Assembly (NCBI GenBank): GCA_011391345.1
Contig: JAABQR010000157.1
Location: 1-5,957 of the forward strand
Source of the DNA: Methanobacteriota archaeon
GTDB taxonomy: Archaea; Thermoplasmatota; Thermoplasmata; UBA10834
Direction: 5' to 3'
Length of the DNA stretch: 5,957 nt
In this document: one piece after another, positions 1 to 5,957 of the stretch
Position numbering within the stretch: position 1 is the stretch's first letter
Layout of the letters: every line of letters begins with the position of its first letter
The notes under the pieces: model-generated
The model's input: the letters and a program-made list of their open reading frames with translations, nothing else
What the model was told of the DNA's origin: nothing
Database searches by the model: none
Made by a program: the position numbers and the translations under genes

Positions 1-351
1 GAAGAGCTGCTCCAGATGTTCAGGGAGCTCGAGGTTGCCGCTGCCGTCACGTACGCATGGGGCGGCTTCGACGAAGGGACGACGTTGCATGCTAGGTGCT
101 TCCTTCCTTCTCCCGTGTTCCACGAGGACCCCGCGTCAGGCATGCCCGCGGGTGCGTTGGCGGCTTACCTGGTCGAGCACGACCTGATACCGAAGGAGAA
201 GGCGGAGCACATGGTCATCGAGCAGGGTCACTTCATCGGACGGCCGTCCAGGATCCATGTGCGTGTCGAGAAGCGGGGTTCTTCAGTTCGCAAGGTGGAA
301 GTGGGTGGATCCGTGCGCCAGTCTGTGAAAGGCAGGATATCGCTGCCTTGA
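1..351 (+). CDS. PhzF-family isomerase/epimerase, C-terminal part (5' end beyond window)
   Basis: The reading frame is open from base 1 and ends at TGA 349-351, giving 116 visible residues. An ATG lies at 16-18, but the frame continues upstream of it and the family is usually about 260-300 residues, so this is a truncated gene and that ATG is internal. Seen: ARCFLP at visible residues 31-36, EDPASG at 42-47 followed by AGALAAYLVEHDLI, and then IEQGHFIGRPSRIHV. This order matches the C-terminal half of the PhzF fold (R-x-F-x-P, EDPxTG, AAYL, EQG, GRPS). Known of the family: cytosolic two-domain enzymes related to diaminopimelate epimerase; PhzF itself isomerises a phenazine precursor, but most members have no assigned substrate. 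The usual threonine of EDPxTG is serine here, and the catalytic glutamate of the N-terminal domain lies outside the window. A role in phenazine synthesis is not implied. The family call is firm; the substrate is unknown. Confidence 0.88.
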   Translation, partial: EELLQMFRELEVAAAVTYAWGGFDEGTTLHARCFLPSPVFHEDPASGMPAGALAAYLVEHDLIPKEKAEHMVIEQGHFIGRPSRIHVRVEKRGSSVRKVEVGGSVRQSVKGRISLP

Positions 352-360
352 GTCGCGGGT

Positions 361-987
361 TCACACTAGCTTGCCGAACGCGACCGTTCCAGAGACCTTC
401 TCTATCATGGCCTTCACCTGGGTTCCTTTCGCGGTCCCTGGGATGTATATCACGAACTCGGCCTTGCGGGCGATGCCGTCGCCCTTCTTGCCGACATCCT
501 GGATGAAGAGGTCGTAGGTCTTACCCGCTTCGATGGCCTTCTGTTCCTCGGCCTTGACCGGCTTCCTGACATGTACCGGCCTGTGGGCGCCGCATGTCTC
601 GCAGTGCAGGACCGATGTGCGCCCATCCTTCACCATGTGTGTGTCCGGGCTCTCGCACTCGGAGCAAAGCACGTACTCCTCGACGTAGTTGTTGATCCGC
701 TCGACGATCTGGGTGGTGGCGACCTTGCCCTTGAAAACAACCCTCGGGCCCTCCATCGTCCCAGCGGTGCCGAGCTCCCTCAGAAGGAACCCCAGCAGGT
801 GCTCCGGCTCTCGCCTGAGCGTGTCCACGATGTCGGCGAAGTTCCGGATGACCGTCGTCTTGCCCTCGACCATGACATCGGGGTCTGGCACCTTGAAACG
901 GTCGTGCGACTCCAGCTTCTGCGGGAGCTTCTTCTTCGCCCTGGCCAAGAGTGCCTCGTAGTCCGTCGATTCCTGGGCCGCCATCAT
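361..987 (-). CDS. Translation initiation factor aIF2 subunit beta with C-terminal TRAM domain
   Basis: This is a complete 208-residue protein. aIF2 is the archaeal heterotrimer that carries initiator Met-tRNA to the small ribosomal subunit; beta is one of its accessory subunits. Seen: an N-terminal helical segment (about 5-30), the alpha/beta core (about 31-105, with VIRNFADIVDTLRREPEHLL and a GPRVVFKGK strand), a zinc ribbon with C108-x2-C111 and C129-x2-C132, and a TRAM domain (about 151-206) with the signature KKGDGIAR and an IPGTAKG turn. TRAM is a small beta-barrel RNA-binding module. Beta subunits of about 135-140 residues lack it, and forms of about 200 residues with it are known in some euryarchaea. 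Two ATGs are adjacent (985-987 and 982-984). I use the outer one because it lies about 25 bp from a TATA-like element, as expected for a leaderless mRNA, and there is no clear Shine-Dalgarno. The stop is 9 bp from the converging phzF stop. The kinase gene diverges upstream. Confidence 0.96.
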   Translation of the reverse strand: MMAAQESTDYEALLARAKKKLPQKLESHDRFKVPDPDVMVEGKTTVIRNFADIVDTLRREPEHLLGFLLRELGTAGTMEGPRVVFKGKVATTQIVERINNYVEEYVLCSECESPDTHMVKDGRTSVLHCETCGAHRPVHVRKPVKAEEQKAIEAGKTYDLFIQDVGKKGDGIARKAEFVIYIPGTAKGTQVKAMIEKVSGTVAFGKLV

Positions 988-1007
988 GGTTCCATCGTGG
1001 ATTTCCT

Positions 1008-1016
1008 AGTTAAAGC
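1008..1016 (-). promoter_or_regulatory. TATA-like element of the aIF2-beta promoter
   Basis: On the minus strand this reads CTTTAACTA, preceded by CAATAG as a possible BRE. Its centre is about 25 bp from the first ATG of aIF2-beta at 987, the spacing expected between an archaeal TATA box and its transcription start. The mRNA would then begin at or next to the start codon (leaderless). The match to TTTATATA is only moderate; the call rests mainly on position. Confidence 0.5.
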
Positions 1017-1060
1017 TATTGGGACGACCGACGCGTCCGGCCGCCTCTCCTCGTTGCGCT

Positions 1061-1073
1061 GGTCGATTCGACC
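1061..1073. repeat. Perfect 6-bp inverted repeat between two divergent promoters
   Basis: GGTCGA-T-TCGACC is a perfect palindrome with a one-base centre. It lies about 45 bp beyond the aIF2-beta TATA element and about 40 bp upstream of the kinase BRE/TATA element. A dimeric regulator could bind such a site and act on either gene. I see no second copy in the window and no regulator gene next to it, so operator function is an inference. Confidence 0.35.
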
Positions 1074-1102
1074 CTGAGCGTGCCGCATGGAGGCATCCGC
1101 TT

Positions 1103-1116
1103 CGAAACGTTTATTC
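1103..1116 (+). promoter_or_regulatory. BRE/TATA promoter of the sensor kinase gene
   Basis: CGAAACGTTTATTC is a good archaeal core promoter: the purine-rich CGAAAC is a BRE and TTTATTC is the TATA box. It contains the 8-bp palindrome AAACGTTT (1105-1112). The usual spacing puts the transcription start near 1137-1140. The first ATG downstream of that is 1145-1147, which would give an almost leaderless mRNA. The annotated kinase ATG at 1248 would instead carry a leader of about 110 nt, which bears on the kinase start. Confidence 0.65.
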
Positions 1117-1133
1117 ATGACCGTTCGCTATGA

Positions 1134-1247
1134 GTCGGTTGCCGATGGCCCAGCAAGGGTGAAACAACGACTACGAGGAGCTCCGCGTCCCCCCTCAGAG
1201 ATTCGAAGCCCGCCGGCTCGCTGGAGCAGAGGCTCTCTCTCCTGGAT
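1134..1247 (+). other. Probable missing N-terminus of the kinase, separated from a start codon by a frameshift
   Basis: The kinase frame is open upstream of 1248 back to a TGA at 1131-1133, but this stretch holds no ATG, GTG or TTG in frame. From about 1152 it reads like protein: SKGETTTRSS, then SLEQRLSLLD running directly into MFPYRVSVV. SLEQRLSLLD is the helix that normally leads into a PAS domain, and about 24 of 32 codons here end in G or C. A good ATG lies at 1145, just after the predicted transcription start but one frame off; it meets TGA at 1160-1162 after MAQQG. Removing one base from CCC (1149-1151) or GGG (1157-1159) would join this ATG to the kinase frame, giving MASKGETTT or MAQQGETTT. 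A sequencing or assembly indel is the simplest explanation. A real mutation, recoding or non-AUG initiation (CTG at 1221) are alternatives. Confidence 0.6.
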
Positions 1248-4200
1248 ATGTTCCCCTACAGGGTTTCGGTCGTGAGGGACGACCGTACCGTCGTTTATCT
1301 CAACCCTGCGCTCAGGGAGACATACGGCGACCTCGTGGGGAAGAAGTGCTTCGAGACGGCGCTCGCATCAGAGGAAATCTGCAGGAACTGCCCCGTCGCT
1401 CGTGGCATGGAGCGTTCCACATTCCCGTACACGAGGATTGTGAAGCTTCCCGGGGGCACGATCTGGGAGCTAACGGTCACCAGATACGAGGACGAGGAGA
1501 CCTCGGAGGTGTTCTACTTCTCGTTCGAGCGTGATGTGACCGAGTCTGTCTCCAAGGAACATTTCCTGGGCAACCTGTACTCGTCCATGGATCAGATGGC
1601 CGAGGCCGTCATGGTGATGGACGTCAACGGCAACATGGTGTACATCAACAAGGCTTTCGAGGCACTCATGGGCATCTCGAAGGATGATGCGACGAAGTGT
1701 AGCACGTCTGGCACGACCGCTCTGCCAGCCGATTTCGATATCTCGCACGTGCTGAAGGAATCGCTGGAGGGCGGTTGGTCCGGTGATGTCACGGTCGGCG
1801 TCAAGAGCGGTCCCCCGACAATCGTTCACATAGATGCCACGCCCGTGAAGGATGGTCAGGGCCAGCCATTGGGCGTCGTCGGCGTGTTCAGGAACGTGAC
1901 CAGGGAGAAGTCCGAGAAGGTCGAGCTCGAGAAGTACAAGTCGCAGCTCGAGAAGAAGATGGAGGCGCGGACGGCCGAGCTCGCGCGCAGGGTCAGCCAA
2001 CTGACGACCATCAACAAGATCAGCCGGGTCGTGACATCAATACTCGACCCCGATGAACTCATGGCGGAGTTCGCCAAGTCCATAGCCGCTGGGTTCGGTT
2101 ACCAGCATGTCGTCGTGATGGCCATGGACAAGGAGCGAAGCGAGCTGCAGTTCAGGGCAGGACATGGCTCGAAGATGCCCGAAGTGTCCAGGAACCTGAA
2201 GCTGAAACTGAAGGAGGGCATCATCGGCCACGCGGCGTTCTTCTCGGAGACGCTGGTGACGGGCGACGTGGAAGCTGACCCGAGATACATCACGAAGGGC
2301 ATCCGGACCACCAAGTCCGAGCTCGCGATACCGATCCTGTTCAGGGGAGACCTCATCGGAGTCTTAGATATCCAGAGTGACATGAAGGATGCGTTCACGA
2401 GGAACGACGTCACGCTCCTCGAGATGCTCACCGACATACTCGCGACGGCGATTGTGAACGCTCGCACGTTCACCGAGTCGAAGGAGCGCGAGCACGCGTT
2501 GACGGTATTGGATAGGATCAGCAAGCAGATATCCTTCAGGCAGGAGCCCAGTGTCATCCTGGATCAGGTGGCTAGGGACGCCGCCGCGCTGCTCAAGGGG
2601 GAGAAGGCGATGGTCGGCCTCAGGGAGGACCTCACGGACAGGATGCAGTGGGTCGCATCGTACAATGTCGACAGGTCCGTGCTGGACAAGCTGGGACAGG
2701 GCCCCACGCAAGGCGTTACTGGCCGCGCACTCTCGAGGCTGAAGGCGGAAGTGGTCAATGACTACATGGCCGACCCGGATGCGATTCCAAAGGATGCGGA
2801 GGTATTCAAGATCAAATCCATCGTCTCGGCGCCGCTCATAATCGAAGGGCGGAGCATCGGGGTCGTGAACGTCTACAACCGGCTCGGGGACGGGAAGTTC
2901 AGCAGGAACGACTCCCTATTCCTGTCCTCGCTGGCCGACCATGCGGCGATAGCCCTCGAGACCTCGAACCTCATGACCTCGCTCAACCAGAGGGTGCGGT
3001 CGCAGCTCGCGCTCCTGGACATCGCGCTGTCCATGCAGAGGCAGATAGAGATCGGTGGCACGTACGAGTATGTCGCGGACAAGCTCAGGGAGGTCGTCTG
3101 GTACGATTCCATAACGTTCTACAGGATCGACCACGAGAACGGCACGTTGCTTCCAGTCCACGCTCGTGGTTCATACGCGGACCAGGTGATGTCCGAGATT
3201 TTCCCGGTGGGCGAGGGGATCACGGGACACGTGGCCAAGACCGGCAAGGCGGAGCTAGTGAATAACACAAACGCGGATGCCCGTGCTGCCCAGGTGGACG
3301 GCACGCCCGTCGAGCCAGAGGCGATCATGGCGATCCCCCTCAGGGGCAGGGAGCGGCTCATCGGCGTCCTGACGATCTACCGGGAGGGCGGCCGAACCTT
3401 CACCCCCGCCGATTTCGAGATCGTCCAGCTGTTCGCTAACCAGGCAGCGGTCGCCGTCGAGAACTCGGAGCTGTACTTGGCCGAGGAGAGGCTACTCGGG
3501 GAGAGCAGGACCAAGATGGCGCAGATGTCCCGCGTGCTGGAGCTCACCACGTCCGTCATGTACATGGACGACCTCGACAAGCTCCTGAACAACCTTGTGA
3601 GCGCCGTCGTAAACTCCTTCGATTTCAAGAGGGCCGCAGTCTCGCTCCTGGACCTGGGCAAGAACGTGTTCATCAACCGTGCCTTGGCCGGATTCCCCGA
3701 ATGGGTCAGCCCCGGCAGGGTGGTCCCGGCCGAGAGGGTCCTCGAGGACATGAAGGATGAGTACAAGATAGGGGAGACCACGTACTACATCAAGTACGAG
3801 GACCAAGACTACGGCATCGAGGAGTTCGACTTCATCGCGCACCCCGAGCTGGCCAACGTGCCGCGGTCCGCGCCGGACTCATGGCACGAGCGAGACATCC
3901 TCTTATTCACGCTCAAGGACAGGAGCGGCCGTCTGAACGGCTACCTCCTCGTGGACGAGCCCAACGACCTCAAGATACCGACGACTGAGCAGATCGAGGT
4001 CCTGGAGGTGCTCGCGGGAATAGCGTCCATCGGTCTGGAGAACTCGGGACTGTACGAGAAGCAGGTGTTCGCTGTCAACGAGATAGCCCTGTTGAACGAC
4101 CTCATGACCCACGACATCAACAACTTCAACCAGGGTATCATGGGCTACATCGAGCTGCTGCTCCAGGACAAGAGGCTCGACGAGGGACAGAAACGATACG

Positions 4201-4814
4201 CCGAGAAGGCCCTCGTGCAGGTCAGGAACAACGCGAGGGTGATCGACAACATCAGGAAGCTCGCCAAGGTCAGGTCCATGGCCGAGGACGACTTCACCGT
4301 CTGGGACATCCACTCACCGATCATGAGTGCGGTCCAGGCGGTCTCACGGCAGTCACCGGAGAAGACGATCCAGGTCGTGCCGACCATTGCCAAGGGCGCG
4401 CATTTCATCCGGGCCAACAACTACATCAACGACCTGTTCCTGAACGTGATATCGAACGCGGTCAAGTTCGACACCTCGAAGATGGTCAGGGTCGATGTCA
4501 CGGTCGACGAGGTGAAGGACACCAGGGGCGACTTCTGGGTCGTCTCGGTCACGGACCGCGGCAGGGGCATCCCTGACGACAGGAAACGTACCGTTTTCGA
4601 GCGCTTCGCGACAGGCGCGACCGGGGTGAAAGGGTTCGGACTCGGCCTCTCGATCGTGGGCACCATAATCGAGAAGTTCCAGGGGAGGGTCTGGGTGGAG
4701 GACAGGGTCAGAGGGGATTTCACCAAGGGTGCCGTGTTCAAGGTCATGCTTCCGAAGGCAAGCCCGCAGGATGCCAAGGCCGCCGCGGCCGAGGCGTCTA
4801 CTTCCTCTGCTTAG
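1248..4814 (+). CDS. Soluble multi-sensor histidine kinase (PAS-PAS-GAF x4-HisKA-like-HATPase)
   Basis: The protein has 1188 residues from the ATG at 1248; the true start is probably near 1145. Domains seen: PAS1 (about 1-100, truncated by this start) with C34, C45 and C48; PAS2 (about 105-218, with VMVMDVNGNMVYINKAFEAL); a charged coiled coil (about 219-257); GAF1 (264-408), GAF2 (431-575), GAF3 (601-745) and a divergent GAF4 (771-936), joined by helical linkers; an H-box around H955 (LMTHDINNFNQGIMGYIELL); and an HATPase domain with N box N1066/N1070, D1103-x-G-x-G (DRGRGIP), VFERF at 1116-1120 and GFGLGLS at 1129-1135. All catalytic boxes are intact, so it should autophosphorylate on H955. 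I see no membrane segment, signal peptide or receiver domain, so it probably senses cytoplasmic signals through its PAS and GAF domains and passes phosphate to a separate regulator not in this window. The tail (1171-1188) is Ala/Ser-rich and probably disordered. The last 17 bp overlap the end of pyrG. The ligands cannot be told from sequence. Confidence 0.95.
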   Translation: MFPYRVSVVRDDRTVVYLNPALRETYGDLVGKKCFETALASEEICRNCPVARGMERSTFPYTRIVKLPGGTIWELTVTRYEDEETSEVFYFSFERDVTESVSKEHFLGNLYSSMDQMAEAVMVMDVNGNMVYINKAFEALMGISKDDATKCSTSGTTALPADFDISHVLKESLEGGWSGDVTVGVKSGPPTIVHIDATPVKDGQGQPLGVVGVFRNVTREKSEKVELEKYKSQLEKKMEARTAELARRVSQLTTINKISRVVTSILDPDELMAEFAKSIAAGFGYQHVVVMAMDKERSELQFRAGHGSKMPEVSRNLKLKLKEGIIGHAAFFSETLVTGDVEADPRYITKGIRTTKSELAIPILFRGDLIGVLDIQSDMKDAFTRNDVTLLEMLTDILATAIVNARTFTESKEREHALTVLDRISKQISFRQEPSVILDQVARDAAALLKGEKAMVGLREDLTDRMQWVASYNVDRSVLDKLGQGPTQGVTGRALSRLKAEVVNDYMADPDAIPKDAEVFKIKSIVSAPLIIEGRSIGVVNVYNRLGDGKFSRNDSLFLSSLADHAAIALETSNLMTSLNQRVRSQLALLDIALSMQRQIEIGGTYEYVADKLREVVWYDSITFYRIDHENGTLLPVHARGSYADQVMSEIFPVGEGITGHVAKTGKAELVNNTNADARAAQVDGTPVEPEAIMAIPLRGRERLIGVLTIYREGGRTFTPADFEIVQLFANQAAVAVENSELYLAEERLLGESRTKMAQMSRVLELTTSVMYMDDLDKLLNNLVSAVVNSFDFKRAAVSLLDLGKNVFINRALAGFPEWVSPGRVVPAERVLEDMKDEYKIGETTYYIKYEDQDYGIEEFDFIAHPELANVPRSAPDSWHERDILLFTLKDRSGRLNGYLLVDEPNDLKIPTTEQIEVLEVLAGIASIGLENSGLYEKQVFAVNEIALLNDLMTHDINNFNQGIMGYIELLLQDKRLDEGQKRYAEKALVQVRNNARVIDNIRKLAKVRSMAEDDFTVWDIHSPIMSAVQAVSRQSPEKTIQVVPTIAKGAHFIRANNYINDLFLNVISNAVKFDTSKMVRVDVTVDEVKDTRGDFWVVSVTDRGRGIPDDRKRTVFERFATGATGVKGFGLGLSIVGTIIEKFQGRVWVEDRVRGDFTKGAVFKVMLPKASPQDAKAAAAEASTSSA

Positions 4815-5957
4815 AGAATGCCAGCGCCGCCCTCACGAGCCCGAAGTGCATCGGGGCCGGCCTCTGGGGCCTCGACTTGAACTCGGGGTGGAACTGGGAG
4901 CCGACGAAGAACGGGTGGCCGTCGAGCTCCAGTATCTCCATCTTCTTGCCGTCCGGGGACCTGCCGGTGTACTTCAGTCCCTTCTCCTGGAGACGGTCGA
5001 TGTAGTGCGGATTGACCTCGTACCTGTGCCTGTGCCGCTCCATGATGTCGAGGCCGTGGTACAGCTCCTCGGCCTTCGAGCCCTTCTCTATCAGAACCTG
5101 CTGCGCGCCCAGTCTCATGGAGCCGCCCATCTTCGTCACGTTCTTCTGCTCAGGGAGCAGGTCTATGACCGGATGGGATGTGTGCGGGTCGAACTCCGTG
5201 CTGTTCGCGTCGTGCATCTGGAGAACGTCCCTCGCGAATTCGACCGTGGCCAGCTGGAATCCCAGGCAGACGCCCAGGAAAGGCACCTTGTTCTCGCGGG
5301 CGTACTTCACCGCTTCGATCTTGCCTTCGACGCCCCTCGAGCCGAAGCCGCCTGGAATCAGTATCCCATCGGCTTCCTTGAGCATGCACCTGGACTCCTC
5401 CTTCTGGATGTCCTCGGCCTCCACCCTGAGGAAGTCGACGCAGGCGTCCAGCTCAGCTCCCGCGTGCGTCAGCGCCTCGTAGTGGCTCATGTACGAGTCG
5501 CGCTGGTCCATGTACTTGCCGACGAGAAGGATCTTGACCTTGTGCTTTGGCTCCATGACCTTGTTCAGGAAGCCCTTCCACTCAGTGAGCCCGTTCTTCG
5601 GGTTCCCCATGCCCATCCTCGCGAGGAGGTAGTCCGTCAGACCCTGCTCCTCGAGGAATATCGGGACCTGGTAGATCGACTTCGCGTCCGGGGCGCTGAT
5701 GACCGCTTCGAGCGGCACATCGCAGAAGAGCGCGATCTTCCTCCTCGCGCCGTCGTCCAGGGGCCGCTCGCACCTGGCCACTATGACATCCGGCTGGATG
5801 CCTATCGATCTCAGCTCCCTCACAGAGTGCTGCGTCGGCTTCGTCTTCTGCTCCCTGAGCGCCCCGAGGGCCGGCACGAGGGTCGTGTGCACGAATATGA
5901 CGTTCTGGTCGCCCATCTCCGAGTGCATCTGCCTCGCGGCCTCCAGGAATGAGGCCA
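4798..5957 (-). CDS. pyrG: CTP synthase, glutamine-hydrolysing (N-terminal part beyond window)
   Basis: CTP synthase makes CTP from UTP, ATP and glutamine in the cytosol, the last step of pyrimidine nucleotide synthesis. The frame is open to the right edge. Nine residues (ASFLEAARQ) precede the first visible Met (5926-5928) and continue the family pattern, so that Met is internal. About 385 of the usual 530-550 residues are seen. Numbering from that Met: the end of the synthetase domain includes KTKPTQHSVRELRSIGIQPD (29-48), a hallmark of the family; a linker follows; then the class I glutaminase domain with LIPGGFGSRG (190-199, oxyanion loop), nucleophile C221 in GVCLGFQ, GGSMRLG (268-274), RHRHRYEVN (298-306) and the H347/E349 pair in FHPEF. 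The complete Cys-His-Glu triad indicates a working glutaminase. The ATP-binding N-terminus is outside the window. The TAG stop (4798-4800) lies inside the convergent kinase gene. Identification is very secure. Confidence 0.97.
   Translation of the reverse strand, partial: ASFLEAARQMHSEMGDQNVIFVHTTLVPALGALREQKTKPTQHSVRELRSIGIQPDVIVARCERPLDDGARRKIALFCDVPLEAVISAPDAKSIYQVPIFLEEQGLTDYLLARMGMGNPKNGLTEWKGFLNKVMEPKHKVKILLVGKYMDQRDSYMSHYEALTHAGAELDACVDFLRVEAEDIQKEESRCMLKEADGILIPGGFGSRGVEGKIEAVKYARENKVPFLGVCLGFQLATVEFARDVLQMHDANSTEFDPHTSHPVIDLLPEQKNVTKMGGSMRLGAQQVLIEKGSKAEELYHGLDIMERHRHRYEVNPHYIDRLQEKGLKYTGRSPDGKKMEILELDGHPFFVGSQFHPEFKSRPQRPAPMHFGLVRAALAFSKQRK

Noticed and set aside
352..360. Shared terminator between phzF and aIF2-beta
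   Set aside because: The gap is only 9 bp, with no T-run or stem on either strand.
1030..1037. GACGCGTC palindrome and a GGACG/CGTCC stem (1022-1038) in the intergenic region
   Set aside because: Short, GC-rich and not placed relative to a promoter in a telling way; expected by chance at this base composition.
571..1077. 168-residue + strand frame covering aIF2-beta and part of the intergenic region
   Set aside because: Antisense shadow of the aIF2-beta gene, with no domain or motif; it runs across the aIF2-beta promoter.
1087..1275. 62-residue + strand frame starting upstream of the kinase promoter
   Set aside because: Its ATG lies before the BRE/TATA element, it is basic and low in structure, and it runs into the kinase in the wrong frame. 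The kinase-frame reading of 1152-1247 is more protein-like.
1470..2000. 176-residue minus-strand frame within the kinase
   Set aside because: Antisense shadow of PAS1/PAS2 coding sequence with Leu/Val/His/Arg-rich composition; no recognisable protein.
4778..4790. GC palindrome GGCCGCCGCGGCC just beyond the pyrG stop, as a terminator
   Set aside because: There is no T-run after it on either strand, the loop would be very small, and it encodes the Ala-rich kinase tail, where GCC/GCG codons create such palindromes by chance.
4729..5952. 407-residue open frame on the + strand opposite pyrG
   Set aside because: It lies antisense to a secure CTP synthase gene. Its composition (rich in Arg, Leu, Val, His, with no recognisable fold) is what the complement of GC-rich codons produces.

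Overview
The window is archaeal. The clearest marker is a complete aIF2-beta gene (translation initiation factor 2, beta subunit) with a C-terminal TRAM domain. The only convincing promoters are BRE/TATA type, and aIF2-beta appears to have a leaderless transcript. The DNA is GC-rich with strong G/C third positions and frequent AGG arginine codons. A euryarchaeal lineage, perhaps Thermoplasmatota, fits best, but that placement is an inference from style and not shown by a marker.

Layout, left to right. (1) 1-351 (+): the C-terminal 116 residues of a PhzF-family isomerase/epimerase, cut by the left edge. (2) 361-987 (-): aIF2-beta with TRAM, complete, tail to tail with phzF across a 9-bp gap. 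(3) 988-1247: a divergent intergenic region with one TATA-like element for aIF2-beta, a better BRE/TATA element for the gene to the right, and a perfect 6-bp inverted repeat between them. (4) 1248-4814 (+): a 1188-residue soluble sensor histidine kinase with two PAS domains, a coiled coil, four GAF domains, an HDINN-type H-box and a complete HATPase domain. Its true N-terminus probably lies upstream near 1145, because the open, protein-like frame runs back to 1134 without a usable start codon. That suggests a one-base frameshift or sequencing indel. (5) 4798-5957 (-): pyrG, CTP synthase, lacking only its N-terminal part at the right edge. Its stop lies inside the 3' end of the kinase gene, giving a 17-bp tail-to-tail overlap.

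The genes do not form an operon. Strands alternate (+, -, +, -), so each gene is transcribed alone, and aIF2-beta and the kinase share one divergent control region. aIF2-beta and PyrG are housekeeping proteins and PhzF is a metabolic enzyme of unknown substrate. The kinase is the accessory and most interesting part: a cytoplasmic multi-input sensor with no partner response regulator in view. I found no mobile element, CRISPR array, tRNA, rRNA or convincing terminator. Nothing here amounts to a clearly new multi-gene system.
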